NCBI GenBank assembly: GCA_045605445.1
Contig: JAZUPZ010000006.1
Location: 1-64,000, forward strand
Origin: CAZMHL01 sp045605445
GTDB taxonomy: Bacteria; Bacillota; Clostridia; RGIG6154
Direction of reading: 5' to 3'
Length of the DNA stretch: 64,000 nt
Part shown: in pieces, positions 9,725 through 19,717 of the stretch
Numbering within the stretch: the stretch's first letter is position 1
How the letters are laid out: every line of letters starts with the position of its first letter
The notes under the pieces: generated by a model
What the model was told of the DNA's origin: nothing
The model's input: the letters and a program-made list of their open reading frames with translations, nothing else
The model's database searches: none
Program-made: the position numbers and the translations under genes

Positions 9725-12700
9725 TTATTTAAAGTAACGAACAGCTGATTCGAACATACGGATGTCGTATTCGCCGGGAACATTCTTGTAAAGACCTTTT
9801 CCTATTCTTTCGCTGTGGCCCATTTTTCCGATAACTCTTCCGTCAGGAGAGGTTATACCTTCAATTGCATAAACAGAATCGTTGGGGTTGAATCTTATAT
9901 CATTTGTAGCATTGCCGTTAAAATCAACATACTGTGTTGCAATCTGTCCGTTTTCAGCAAGCTGTTTAACAAGTTCATCGCTTGCAAGGAATCTTCCTTC
10001 GCCGTGAGAAATCGGAACATTGTAAACATCACCAACATTAACAAGTGACAGCCAGGGTGATTTGTTGGAAACAATCTTTGTGCGTACAATTCTTGACTGA
10101 TGTCTTGAAATTGTATTGAAAGTAAGGGTAGGGCAATTTTCGTCTGTATCTATAATCTTTCCGTAAGGAACAAGACCGAGCTTGATAAGTGCCTGGAAAC
10201 CGTTACAGATACCGCCCATAAGACCGTCTCTGTTTTCAAGAAGGTCACTAACGCCTTCTTTTATTGATGCATTTCTGAAGAATGCAGTAATAAACTTACC
10301 ACTGCCTTCAGGTTCATCACCGCCTGAGAATCCGCCGGGAATGAATACCATCTGTGCATCTTTGAGCTTTTTAGCAAAGTTTTCAACACTTCTCTGAATG
10401 CCTGCTGACGAAAGGTTGTTAATTACAATAATTTCAGCTTCTGCGCCTGCATCGTTAACAACTTTAGCTGTGTCATATTCGCAGTTTGTTCCCGGAAATG
10501 CGGGAATAAGAACTTTAGGCTTTGCAACCTTGATTGCAGGAACAGGCCATTTGTCAGCTTTATATTCAAAATCTTTAACAACTGATTTGCTCTGGTCAAT
10601 GTTACAACTGTAAACACTTTCAAGCTTGTCTTCATAAATGCCAAGTAATTCATCAAGACAAATTGCTTCATCCTTATATGAAACTTTATTATTATCTGTA
10701 ACTTTACCAAGATAAATACCTTCGTTAACATCATTCTCAACTTCAAGAATAAATGATGCATAATTATAACCAAAGATTTCTTCAACTGAAAGCTTGTCTG
10801 AATACTCAAAGCCAAGACCGTTACCGAAGCACATTTTCATAACAGCTTCGCCGATACCGCCAATAGCAGGGGTATAACAAGCAAGAACTTTTCCTGCTCT
10901 CATTAACCCAGTAACTTTATTAAACACTGAAATAAGAGAGTTAGCTTTTGGAAGACTGTTTTCGTCAAATTCAGCTTTAAGCATAATAACCTTGCTTCCT
11001 GCTTTTTTGAATTCAGGAGAAACAACGTCATTAACCTTTCCTGTTGTTACTGCAAATGAAACAAGGGTAGGAGGTACGTCAAGATCTTCAAAGCTTCCGC
11101 TCATAGAGTCTTTGCCACCGATAGAACCGATTCCAAGCTCTTTCTGTGCCTTGAATGCGCCAAGAAGAGCCGCAAGAGGTTTACCCCAGCGTTTTGCATC
11201 TGTTCCCGGTTTTTCGAAGTATTCCTGGAATGTAAGGTAAACATCTTCAAAAGATGCACCGGATGCAATTAATTTACATACAGATTCAACAACCGCAAGA
11301 TATGCACCGTGATAAGGGCTCTGCTCTGTAATAAACGGATTGTAACCCCAGGACATAAATGAGCAGTCATCTGTGTGTTTCTTTTCAACAGAAATTTTCT
11401 GCACCATTGCCTGCGAAGGTGTGAGCTGATTCTTACCGCCAAATGGCATAAGAACAGTTCCTGCACCGATTGTAGAGTCAAATCTTTCAGAAAGACCTCT
11501 TTTTGAACACATATTAAGGTCTGCTGCATATTCTTTTAAGTTATCTGTAAATGTTCCTTTGATTTCTTTATCTTTAAGGGTTGATTTTGCAGGGGCAATT
11601 TTTATGTGTTTTTCAGCACCGTTTGAGTTAAGGAATTCACGACTGATATCAACAATCTTCTTGCCGTTCCAGTGCATAACAAGTCTTGGTTCTTCTGTAA
11701 CAACCGCAACAGGACAAGCCTGAAGGTTTTCAGTTTCAGCAAGTGCAAGGAATTTATCTACGTTTTCCTTTTCAACAACAACTGCCATTCTTTCCTGAGA
11801 TTCGCTTATTGCAAGCTCTGTACCGTCAAGACCTTCGTATTTTTTCGGAACCTTGTTAAGGTCAATTTCAAGACCGTCTGCAAGCTCGCCGATAGCAACA
11901 GAAACGCCGCCTGCACCAAAGTCGTTACATCTTTTAATCATAAGACTTGCTTCTTTGTTTCTGATGAGTATCTGAAGCCTTCTTACTTCAGGAGCATTAC
12001 CTTTCTGAACTTCAGCACCGCAGGTTTCAAGAGATTCCATTGTGTGAGATTTTGAAGAACCTGTAGCACCGCCGCAACCGTCTCTTCCGGTGCTGCCGCC
12101 GAGAAGGATAACAACATCGCCGGGATCAGGTCTTTCTCGTCTTACATTTTCAGCAGGAGCAGCAGCAATAACAGCCCCCATTTCCATACGCTTAGCTGCA
12201 CATCCGTCGTGGTAAATTTCATCAACCATACCGGTTGCATCACCAATCTGGTTACCGTAAGAAGAATAACCTGCAGCAGCTGTTGTAACAATAGTTCTCT
12301 GTGGTAGCTTACCCTTTATTGTTTCTGATACAGGTTTAAGGGGATTTGCCGCACCTGTAACACGCATAGCACCGTAAACATAAGAACGACCTGAAAGCGG
12401 ATCTCTTATAGCTCCGCCGATACATGTAGCCGCACCACCAAAAGGTTCAATTTCGGTAGGATGGTTATGCGTTTCGTTTTTAAAGAGAAGAAGCCAGGGT
12501 TCTTTTACTCCGTCAACCTCAACATCAATCTTAACTGTACAAGCGTTAATTTCTTCTGATTCGTCAAGCTTGTCGAGTTTTCCGTGTTTTTTAAGATATT
12601 TAACGGCAACTGTAGCAATGTCCATAAGACATACGGGTTTTGTTCTGCCCAGTTCTTTTCTTACGTCAATATATTCGTCATAAGTTTTCTGTAAAAATTC

Positions 12701-13414
12701 ATCTTCAAATTTTACGCTGTCAATGGTTGTAAGGAAAGTGGTATGACGGCAATGGTCAGACCAGTAAGTGTCAATCATTCTGATTTCAGTAATTGTAGGA
12801 TTTCTGTTTTCGCTTATGAAGTATTTCTGGCAGAATTCAATGTCATCGGCGTCCATTGCAAGACCGTAATCTTTAACGAACTTTTCAAGTCCTGCTCTGT
12901 CAAGGTTTATAAAGCCGTCTAAGGTTTCTACTTCTGTTGGAATTTCATAGTCGGTTTTAAGTGTTTCCGGCTTTTCAAGAACGGCTTCTCTCGCTTCAAC
13001 AGGGTTTATAACGTGTTTTTTGATTTCTGCAATATCGCTTTCAGAAAGTTTTCCGTAAAGGGCATAAACCTTTGCTGTTTTAACAACAGGTCTATCACCC
13101 TGAGAAATAATCTGAATACACTGAGCTGCAGAGTCTGCTCTCTGGTCAAACTGACCGGGAAGATATTCAACGGCAAAAACATAAGCATCTTTTAAATCAG
13201 GCTCGCTGTATGTATTGTCAAGCTGAGGCTCTGAAAATACGGTTGTTTTTGCATATTCAAACAACTCTTCGGTAATATTCTCGGCATCGTATCTGTTTAT
13301 AATACGAACGTCTGTAAGACCTTTAATGCCAAGGAGAGTATTGGCATCGCTTAAAAGTTTTTTGGCTTCGTTAGCAAGTTCTTTTTTCTTTTCCACAAAA
13401 ATTCTGTATACCAT
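9725..13414 (-). CDS. purL: Phosphoribosylformylglycinamidine synthase, single-chain PurL with glutaminase domain
   Basis: Catalyses the fourth purine step, FGAR to FGAM, using glutamine and ATP. At 1229 residues it is the large fused form: an N-terminal PurS-like part, two PurM-like halves (THNHPTEIEPFGGAATCIGG is the first ATP site), and a C-terminal class I amidotransferase with the nucleophile block FPGTNCEYD, GGFSGGDEP and the SHGEGRF histidine. No separate purS or purQ is needed or seen. It follows purD by one base and precedes fhs. The start at 13414 has a GGAGG site overlapping the purD end. Confidence 0.96.
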   Translation of the reverse strand: MVYRIFVEKKKELANEAKKLLSDANTLLGIKGLTDVRIINRYDAENITEELFEYAKTTVFSEPQLDNTYSEPDLKDAYVFAVEYLPGQFDQRADSAAQCIQIISQGDRPVVKTAKVYALYGKLSESDIAEIKKHVINPVEAREAVLEKPETLKTDYEIPTEVETLDGFINLDRAGLEKFVKDYGLAMDADDIEFCQKYFISENRNPTITEIRMIDTYWSDHCRHTTFLTTIDSVKFEDEFLQKTYDEYIDVRKELGRTKPVCLMDIATVAVKYLKKHGKLDKLDESEEINACTVKIDVEVDGVKEPWLLLFKNETHNHPTEIEPFGGAATCIGGAIRDPLSGRSYVYGAMRVTGAANPLKPVSETIKGKLPQRTIVTTAAAGYSSYGNQIGDATGMVDEIYHDGCAAKRMEMGAVIAAAPAENVRRERPDPGDVVILLGGSTGRDGCGGATGSSKSHTMESLETCGAEVQKGNAPEVRRLQILIRNKEASLMIKRCNDFGAGGVSVAIGELADGLEIDLNKVPKKYEGLDGTELAISESQERMAVVVEKENVDKFLALAETENLQACPVAVVTEEPRLVMHWNGKKIVDISREFLNSNGAEKHIKIAPAKSTLKDKEIKGTFTDNLKEYAADLNMCSKRGLSERFDSTIGAGTVLMPFGGKNQLTPSQAMVQKISVEKKHTDDCSFMSWGYNPFITEQSPYHGAYLAVVESVCKLIASGASFEDVYLTFQEYFEKPGTDAKRWGKPLAALLGAFKAQKELGIGSIGGKDSMSGSFEDLDVPPTLVSFAVTTGKVNDVVSPEFKKAGSKVIMLKAEFDENSLPKANSLISVFNKVTGLMRAGKVLACYTPAIGGIGEAVMKMCFGNGLGFEYSDKLSVEEIFGYNYASFILEVENDVNEGIYLGKVTDNNKVSYKDEAICLDELLGIYEDKLESVYSCNIDQSKSVVKDFEYKADKWPVPAIKVAKPKVLIPAFPGTNCEYDTAKVVNDAGAEAEIIVINNLSSAGIQRSVENFAKKLKDAQMVFIPGGFSGGDEPEGSGKFITAFFRNASIKEGVSDLLENRDGLMGGICNGFQALIKLGLVPYGKIIDTDENCPTLTFNTISRHQSRIVRTKIVSNKSPWLSLVNVGDVYNVPISHGEGRFLASDELVKQLAENGQIATQYVDFNGNATNDIRFNPNDSVYAIEGITSPDGRVIGKMGHSERIGKGLYKNVPGEYDIRMFESAVRYFK

Positions 13415-13415
13415 T

Positions 13416-14684
13416 TTAATCCTCCTTTGCTTTTAAAGCTCTCTGTCCGATATCTTTTCTGCAGTATGAATTGTCAAAATGTATCTTTTCAACCTTATCA
13501 TAAGATGCCTGTATTGCATTTTGCAAAGTATCTGCAATAGCGGTAACACCTAAAACACGGCCTCCGTTTGTAAGGAGCTTGCCGTCTTTAAGCTCTGCGC
13601 CTGCAACATAAACGCTGTCAGAAATTTCGTCGGGAATAGTAATTTCAAATCCTTTTTCGTATGCGGTAGGGTAGCCCTTTGATGCCATAATAACACAACA
13701 GGCGTTACCGTCTTTGAATTTAACTTCTGTTTTGTCAAGGGCGCCGTTTGTTACGGCCTGCATAACTTCAAGAAGGTCAGATTCAAGAAGCGGGAGAACA
13801 ACCTGAGTTTCAGGGTCCCCGAAACGGCAGTTGTACTCAATAACTTTAGGTCCATTTTCTGTAAGCATAAGACCAAAGTAAAGACAGCCCTTGAATGTGC
13901 GTCCTTCTTTGTTCATTGCCTCGATTGTAGGAAGGAAAATTGTTTTCATACATTCGTCGGCAATTTCTTTTGTGTAATAAGGGTTAGGAGCAACGGTTCC
14001 CATTCCGCCGGTGTTAAGTCCTGTGTCATTGTCACCTGCACGTTTGTGATCCATTGAAGAAACCATAGGGATAACTGTTTTTCCGTCTGTAAATGAAAGA
14101 ACGGAAACCTCAGGACCGGTTAAAAATTCTTCAATAACTATGTTATCACCGCTTTTGCCGAACACTTTGTCCTGCATAATTGATTTTACGCCCTCAACAG
14201 CCTCTTCTCTGGTCATTGCAATAATGACGCCTTTGCCCAGAGCAAGACCGTCAGCTTTGATAACTGTTGGGATAGGTGCAGTTTTTAAATATTCAAGAGC
14301 TTTTTCGGCATCGTTGAATACTTCATATTCTGCAGTAGGAATATTATATTTTTTCATAAGGTCTTTTGAAAAAACCTTACTGCCTTCAATAATTGCTGCA
14401 TTTGCTTTAGGACCAAAGCAGGGGATACCCTTTTCTTCAAGAGCATCAACTGCTCCTAGCACCAACGGGTCGTCGGGAGCAACTATTGCATAGTCAATTT
14501 TGTTTGCAAGAGCAAACTCAACGATTTTATCAATTTCCTTTGCGCCGATGTTAACACATTCAGCGTCTTTTGCAATTCCGCCGTTACCGGGAACAGCATA
14601 TATTTTGGAAACATTTTTGTTTTCTTTTACTTTTTTGATGATGGCATGCTCTCTTCCGCCACCGCCTACAACAAGTATATTCAT
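13416..14684 (-). CDS. purD: Phosphoribosylamine-glycine ligase
   Basis: Joins glycine to phosphoribosylamine with ATP, the second purine step. MNILVVGGGGREHAI is the family's N-terminal signature and the ATP-grasp body contains GDPETQVVLPLLESDL. The length of 422 residues is normal. It lies 15 bases after purH with a GGAGG site and one base before purL, in the middle of the purine operon. Confidence 0.97.
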   Translation of the reverse strand: MNILVVGGGGREHAIIKKVKENKNVSKIYAVPGNGGIAKDAECVNIGAKEIDKIVEFALANKIDYAIVAPDDPLVLGAVDALEEKGIPCFGPKANAAIIEGSKVFSKDLMKKYNIPTAEYEVFNDAEKALEYLKTAPIPTVIKADGLALGKGVIIAMTREEAVEGVKSIMQDKVFGKSGDNIVIEEFLTGPEVSVLSFTDGKTVIPMVSSMDHKRAGDNDTGLNTGGMGTVAPNPYYTKEIADECMKTIFLPTIEAMNKEGRTFKGCLYFGLMLTENGPKVIEYNCRFGDPETQVVLPLLESDLLEVMQAVTNGALDKTEVKFKDGNACCVIMASKGYPTAYEKGFEITIPDEISDSVYVAGAELKDGKLLTNGGRVLGVTAIADTLQNAIQASYDKVEKIHFDNSYCRKDIGQRALKAKED

Positions 14685-14699
14685 TTTATAACCTCCGAA

Positions 14700-15884
14700 T
14701 TAGTGGTGGAATAAACGCATTTTTGTAAATGCCATTGTCATACCGTATTTGTCACAGCAGTCAATAACAACGTCATCTCTGATAGAACCGCCCGGTTCAG
14801 CAATGTATTTAACGCCGCTCTTCTTTGCTCTTTCAATGTTGTCATCAAATGGGAAGAAGGCATCAGAACCAAGAGCAACACCGTCGATTGATTCAAGATA
14901 TGCTTTTATTTCTTCATCTGTAAGAGGCTCAGGTTGTTTTGTGAAATATTTCTGCCAGTTGCCGTCAGCACAAACATCTTCCTCGTTTCTGTTGATATAA
15001 CCGTCAATAACGTTGTCTCTGTCAGGTCTTCCCAAAGTATCCTTGAAAGGGAGATTTAAAACTTTGTCATGCTGTCTTAAGAACCAGGTGTCAGCTTTTG
15101 TGCCTGCAAGTCTTGTGCAGTGAATTCTTGACTGCTGACCTGCACCAACGCCGATAGCCTGACCATCAACCGCATAGCAAACGGAGTTTGACTGTGTGTA
15201 TTTAAGTGTGATAAGAGCAATGATAAGATCTCTTATTGCACTTTCAGGGAATTCTTTGTTTTTTGTAACAACGTCAGAAAGAAGTTCTTTGTTAATTTCA
15301 AAATTGTTTCTGCCCTGTTCAAAAGTAATTCCGTAAACCTGCTTGTGTTCAATTTCTTCCGGAACATAATTCGGGTCAATTTTTATAATATTGTAGTTTC
15401 CGTTTCTCTTTGATTTTAAAATTTCGAGAGCTTCAGGTTCATAACCGGGAGCAATAATTCCGTCAGAAACCTCTCTTTTTATCATTTTAGCAGTTGTAAC
15501 GTCGCAAACATCTGAAAGAGCAACCCAGTCGCCGAAAGAACACATTCTGTCTGTACCTCTTGCTCTTGCGTAAGCACATGCAAGAGGAGAGTCGTCAAGA
15601 CCTTCAATGTCGTCAACAAAGCAAGCTTTTTTAAGTTTATCGGAAAGCTTGATTCCAACTGCCGCAGAAGTTGGGCTAACGTGTTTAAAAGATGTAACTG
15701 CAGGAAGTCCTAAAGCTTCTTTAAGCTCTTTTACAAGCTGCCAGCTGTTGAAAGCATCGAGAAAATTAATGTATCCCGGTCTTCCGCAAAGTATTTCAAT
15801 CGGTAAGTCACTTCCGTCAGCCATAAAGATTTTTGCAGGCTTCTGGTTAGGATTACAACCGTATTTAAGTTCAAAATCTTTCAT
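14700..15884 (-). CDS. purH: Stand-alone AICAR formyltransferase (PurH transformylase domain only)
   Basis: Transfers the formyl group of 10-formyl-tetrahydrofolate to AICAR, giving FAICAR. Only the transformylase half of PurH is present (394 residues against about 510 for the bifunctional enzyme): it begins at KYGCNPNQKP and keeps SFKHVSPTSAAVG, the counterpart of the Lys-His catalytic block, and GVGAGQQSRIHCTRLAG. The N-terminal IMP cyclohydrolase domain is absent and its job falls to the next gene upstream in the operon (15896-16609). The two genes are 11 bases apart and co-transcribed. The identification rests on remembered family motifs; the split arrangement is seen directly. Confidence 0.9.
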   Translation of the reverse strand: MKDFELKYGCNPNQKPAKIFMADGSDLPIEILCGRPGYINFLDAFNSWQLVKELKEALGLPAVTSFKHVSPTSAAVGIKLSDKLKKACFVDDIEGLDDSPLACAYARARGTDRMCSFGDWVALSDVCDVTTAKMIKREVSDGIIAPGYEPEALEILKSKRNGNYNIIKIDPNYVPEEIEHKQVYGITFEQGRNNFEINKELLSDVVTKNKEFPESAIRDLIIALITLKYTQSNSVCYAVDGQAIGVGAGQQSRIHCTRLAGTKADTWFLRQHDKVLNLPFKDTLGRPDRDNVIDGYINRNEEDVCADGNWQKYFTKQPEPLTDEEIKAYLESIDGVALGSDAFFPFDDNIERAKKSGVKYIAEPGGSIRDDVVIDCCDKYGMTMAFTKMRLFHH

Positions 15885-15895
15885 TTTTTTGCTCC

Positions 15896-16609
15896 TTATT
15901 TATTTTTATTTATAATCTTTGATGTTACATTACCTGTTTTAATGTCAATGTATCTTACGAAAAGTGAAACCTTGTTGTCTTCATTAAGACTTTCCCAGAG
16001 ATTATTTGTGAATTCGTTAATATCATCAGGAATTTCAACAAGCTTTGGTTCACCTTCAAAAGAAGGAAGTGGATTGCCGTCACCCATATATGTGTGAATA
16101 AAATGTCCTTCGCCGTTAATAGGTGTTTTATAGCTGTATGTAAATCTCTGGCATGACTCGGGATTTCCGTTTGCACTTTTTAAAATTGACATAGCATAGT
16201 TGTATCCGCTTTCGTCAACCTTCATAATTCCCGAAATTCTTGGAGTATAGTTTGGTGCATCATCCTCGAATTCACGGGTACGAAGTGACTGTTCAAATGT
16301 CATCTGCTGATTCATAAGTTCATATATTGTATCAGTCTGGTCACCGTTGGTAACAATGGTTTTATTGCCGAGTACTCTGACAGGTGCATATATAATAAGA
16401 TGCGGATCTTCAAGTTTTGAAGGATCAAAAGCCTGAGTACGTATTCCATCACCGTCTTCAACAAAAACTCTGTTTCTGCTGTTCACGCTTCTGCCCATAA
16501 TAAAATAAGCGGTTACAGCAGATTTGCCGTCAGCGGATTTACCAATAACTATTCCTCTGCCGGGATAGTCATTATTTTTAAGTTCATCATAAATGTTAAT
16601 TTTTTTCAT
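15896..16609 (-). CDS. purO: IMP cyclohydrolase, archaeal PurO type
   Basis: Predicted to close the ring of FAICAR to give IMP, the last purine step. The 237-residue protein starts near NDYPGRGIVIGKS and has AVTAYFIMGRSVNSRNR and ISGIMKVDESGYNYAMSILK, which match the PurO/IMP_cyclohyd family known mainly from archaea and also from some Firmicutes. It has no similarity to the MGS-fold cyclohydrolase domain of bacterial PurH. It overlaps purN by four bases and precedes the formyltransferase, which fits the role. Recognition is from memory of the family; a profile search would settle it. Confidence 0.85.
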   Translation of the reverse strand: MKKINIYDELKNNDYPGRGIVIGKSADGKSAVTAYFIMGRSVNSRNRVFVEDGDGIRTQAFDPSKLEDPHLIIYAPVRVLGNKTIVTNGDQTDTIYELMNQQMTFEQSLRTREFEDDAPNYTPRISGIMKVDESGYNYAMSILKSANGNPESCQRFTYSYKTPINGEGHFIHTYMGDGNPLPSFEGEPKLVEIPDDINEFTNNLWESLNEDNKVSLFVRYIDIKTGNVTSKIINKNK

Positions 16610-17208
16610 TTTGTATACTCCTTACTTACTTTTTCTACTGCCTGAGGAAGAATTATCCATTCTGCCTGTTCCATAACTCTTTTCTGAAGAATCTCAGGGG
16701 TATCGCCTGGCATAATTTCTACCGCTTTCTGCATAATTATTTTTCCGCCATCGGGAATTTCATTTACAAAATGAACGGTAGCACCCGTAACCTTAACTCC
16801 GTAGGAAAGTGCCGCTTCGTGAACCTTAAGGCCGTAAAAGCCTTTTCCGCTGAAAGAGGGAATAAGTGACGGATGTACGTTTATAATTCTTTCAGGATAA
16901 GCACTTGTGAAGCTTTCGCTTAATATTGCCATAAATCCGGCAAGAACAATAATGTCTATTTGGTGCTCAGAAAGCAGATCCTTTATTTTCTGCTCAAAGG
17001 CATCTGCTGAGCCAAGAGTTGATTTTAAAACAGTTTCTGTATGAATACCTGCCTTTTGTGCACGCTCTAAAGCATAAGCACCCTCTTTGTTGGAAATAAC
17101 AAGTACAATTTCCCCGTTTGTAATAATACCGCTGTTTTGTGCATCAATCAATGCCTGGAGGTTGGTTCCGCCTCCGGAAACAAGAACTGCTATTTTAGCT
17201 TTTCTCAT
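16606..17208 (-). CDS. purN: Phosphoribosylglycinamide formyltransferase
   Basis: Formylates GAR with 10-formyl-tetrahydrofolate, the third purine step. IAVLVSGGGTNLQALID is the N-terminal signature and INVHPSLIPSF with the downstream HFVNEIPDGGKII carries the catalytic Asn-His-Asp set. The length of 200 residues is normal. It overlaps purM and purO by four bases each, indicating translational coupling. Confidence 0.97.
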   Translation of the reverse strand: MRKAKIAVLVSGGGTNLQALIDAQNSGIITNGEIVLVISNKEGAYALERAQKAGIHTETVLKSTLGSADAFEQKIKDLLSEHQIDIIVLAGFMAILSESFTSAYPERIINVHPSLIPSFSGKGFYGLKVHEAALSYGVKVTGATVHFVNEIPDGGKIIMQKAVEIMPGDTPEILQKRVMEQAEWIILPQAVEKVSKEYTK

Positions 17209-18245
17209 AAAATCACCTTGTCGTCAGACTTAACGATTTCGCCGATAATATAAGCGTCTTCGCCGTTATCCTTTAAAATTGAAAGAGCTTTTTCCGCATC
17301 TTCCTTAGCAACAACAATGCTCATGCCAACGCCCATATTAAAGGTATTGAACATATCGTGTTCGCTTATATTACCTGTTTTTGCAATAAGTTCGAAAATA
17401 GGAAGAATTTTAACTGAAGCCTTGTCAATTTTAGCACCAAGTCCGTCAGGAATGCTTCTTGGAATATTTTCGTAGAAGCCGCCGCCGGTGATGTGAGAAA
17501 TACCTTTCACTTTAACCTGTTCAAGAAGTGCAAGTACAGGTTTAACGTAAATCTTTGTAGGTGTAAGAAGTGTTTCGCCTACAGATTTTCCGCCAAGCTC
17601 TTCAACGGGTGTCTTAATGTCGGCATTTTCAACGTCGAATACTTTACGAACGAGAGAAAAGCCGTTTGAGTGAACGCCGCTTGAAGGAAGAGCAATAACA
17701 ACGTCTCCTTCGCACATTGTTTTGTTATCAATGATTTTGTCTTTGTCCACAATACCTGTGCTGTAGCCTGCAAGGTCGTATTCGTCAATCGGGTAGAAAC
17801 CGGGCATTTCTGCAGTTTCACCGCCGATTAATGCGGCACCTGACTGAACACAACCTTCCGCAACACCCTTAACAATGTCTGCAATACGTTCAGGAACGTT
17901 TTTTCCACAGGCAATATAGTCAAGAAAGAAAAGTGGTTTCGCACCGCTGCAGATGATGTCGTTTACACACATAGCAACACAGTCAATACCAACTGTGTCG
18001 TGCTTGTCCATAAGGAAAGCAAGCTTAAGCTTTGTGCCAACACCGTCTGTACCGCTAACGAGTACAGGTTTTGAAATGCCTTCAAGGTCAAGTTCAAAAA
18101 GACCGCCGAAACCGCCTACATCTGAGCAAACACCTTTAGTTATAGTTTTAGCAATGTGATGTTTCATAAGTTCAACTGCTTTGTAGCCTGCTGTAATGTC
18201 CACGCCTGCTGCTGCATAGCTGTCAGATTTGGATTTTAAATTCAT
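17205..18245 (-). CDS. purM: Phosphoribosylformylglycinamidine cyclo-ligase
   Basis: Closes the imidazole ring of FGAM to AIR using ATP. The start region SYAAAGVDITAGYKAVELM and the blocks VSGTDGVGTKLKLAF and GGETAEMPGFY are diagnostic. The length of 346 residues is normal. It lies between purF and purN in the operon, overlapping purN by four bases. Confidence 0.97.
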   Translation of the reverse strand: MNLKSKSDSYAAAGVDITAGYKAVELMKHHIAKTITKGVCSDVGGFGGLFELDLEGISKPVLVSGTDGVGTKLKLAFLMDKHDTVGIDCVAMCVNDIICSGAKPLFFLDYIACGKNVPERIADIVKGVAEGCVQSGAALIGGETAEMPGFYPIDEYDLAGYSTGIVDKDKIIDNKTMCEGDVVIALPSSGVHSNGFSLVRKVFDVENADIKTPVEELGGKSVGETLLTPTKIYVKPVLALLEQVKVKGISHITGGGFYENIPRSIPDGLGAKIDKASVKILPIFELIAKTGNISEHDMFNTFNMGVGMSIVVAKEDAEKALSILKDNGEDAYIIGEIVKSDDKVIL

Positions 18246-18277
18246 ATCAATAACCGTTCCTTTCGTGGTTTAATTTT

Positions 18278-19705
18278 TTATTCTTCTTTTCCGTCCCAGC
18301 AATAGGTACACAATTTGCATCTGTCAAGTCCGATTGCTTTGATTGTACCTTCTAATGACTGGAATTCAAGTGAAGCAAATTTGAATTTTTCACTTATGGT
18401 TTTTCTTAAAGATTTTCCTCTTTCGGTTGAAGGGTCACTGTATTCTTCAATATAGTTGAAGCCTTCTTCACCTTCAAGTTCCATAATAACCTTTCTCGCA
18501 ATAAGCTCCATTTCATCTTTTGATCTTGAAAAGTTTAAATATTTACATCCGTACATAATCGGGGGACATGCAGAACGCATATGAACCGATTTTGCACCGT
18601 TGGCATAAAGAAATTCAACTGTTTCACGAAGCTGAGTTCCTCGAACAATGGAATCGTCTACAAACAGAAGATTTTTATCCCGAATCAGTTCGTGTACGGG
18701 AATCTGTTTCATTTTTGCAATTTTGTTTCTGTCTGTCTGACGGGCAGGAGTAAAGCTTCTTGCCCAGGTAGGAGTGTATTTTATAAACGGTCTTGCAAAG
18801 TGAACTCCTCTTTTGTTGGCATATCCTATTGCGTGAGGTGTTCCCGAGTCGGGCACACCGCCCACATAATCAAGGTCTTCCGCGTTTTTCGAAAGCATAT
18901 CAGCCTCTGCCATTATTTCTCCGTTACGATATCTCATTGTTTCAACATTAACACCTTCGTAATTTGAATTTGAGTATCCGTAATAAGTCCAGAGAAAAGA
19001 ACAGATCTTCATTTTGTTCCCGGGAGGAGCAAGTTGAATTATTTTATCTGTGGTAATTTCAACTATTTCTCCGGGGCCAAGCTCTTTTTCATCGTCATAG
19101 CCAAGCTTCTGATAGGCAAATGACTCAAGTGATACGGCAAAACCGTCTTCGCTTTTACCTATATGAACGGGAAGTCTTCCCATTTTGTCTCTTGAAACTA
19201 TAAGAGATCCGTTATCCTTTAAAATAAGAATGGTGGAAGAACCGTCAATAACTTCTTGTGTAAATTTAATTCCTTCCGCAAAGGAGCTCTTCTGACTTAT
19301 AAGTGCCGCAGTAAGCTCTGTTGAATTTATCTTTCCTCCTGTCATTGCGTTAAAATGACAACCGTTATCGGAAAGATATTTTTTTATAAGTTCTTCTGCA
19401 TTATTAATAAGACCTACTGTGCAGATTGCATATGTTCCGATAGAAGAGCGGATAAGCAAAGGCTGTGGGTCGGAATCACTTATACATCCTATTGCAGAAG
19501 TTCCCTGCATTTCTTCAAAAATGTGTTCGAATTTTGTTCGAAACGGCGAATTTTCAATATTATGTATGTCTCTCTGCAGACCTTTTTCTTTGTCGTAAGC
19601 CGCCATACCACCACGTTTTGTTCCAAGGTGGGAATGGTAGTCTGTACCAAAGAAAACATCGGAAATGGCATCATGTCTGCTTACTGTTCCAAAAAATCCT
19701 CCCAT
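18278..19705 (-). CDS. purF: Amidophosphoribosyltransferase homologue lacking the N-terminal catalytic cysteine
   Basis: PurF makes phosphoribosylamine from PRPP and glutamine, the committed purine step. This 475-residue protein has the phosphoribosyltransferase loop LLFVDDSIVRGTQLRETV and all positions expected for a B. subtilis-type 4Fe-4S cluster (KICSFLWT, MYGCKYLNF, DRCKLCTYC at the C-terminus). The glutaminase domain, however, begins MGGFFGTVSRHD, with Gly where the processed N-terminal Cys nucleophile should be. An in-frame stop (that of purE) lies just upstream and GGAGG precedes this ATG, so no alternative start restores a Cys. It may use ammonia directly or draw on a partner glutaminase. 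Context, between purE and purM, supports a purine role. Confidence 0.85.
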   Translation of the reverse strand: MGGFFGTVSRHDAISDVFFGTDYHSHLGTKRGGMAAYDKEKGLQRDIHNIENSPFRTKFEHIFEEMQGTSAIGCISDSDPQPLLIRSSIGTYAICTVGLINNAEELIKKYLSDNGCHFNAMTGGKINSTELTAALISQKSSFAEGIKFTQEVIDGSSTILILKDNGSLIVSRDKMGRLPVHIGKSEDGFAVSLESFAYQKLGYDDEKELGPGEIVEITTDKIIQLAPPGNKMKICSFLWTYYGYSNSNYEGVNVETMRYRNGEIMAEADMLSKNAEDLDYVGGVPDSGTPHAIGYANKRGVHFARPFIKYTPTWARSFTPARQTDRNKIAKMKQIPVHELIRDKNLLFVDDSIVRGTQLRETVEFLYANGAKSVHMRSACPPIMYGCKYLNFSRSKDEMELIARKVIMELEGEEGFNYIEEYSDPSTERGKSLRKTISEKFKFASLEFQSLEGTIKAIGLDRCKLCTYCWDGKEE

Positions 19706-19717
19706 TTTAAACCTCCA

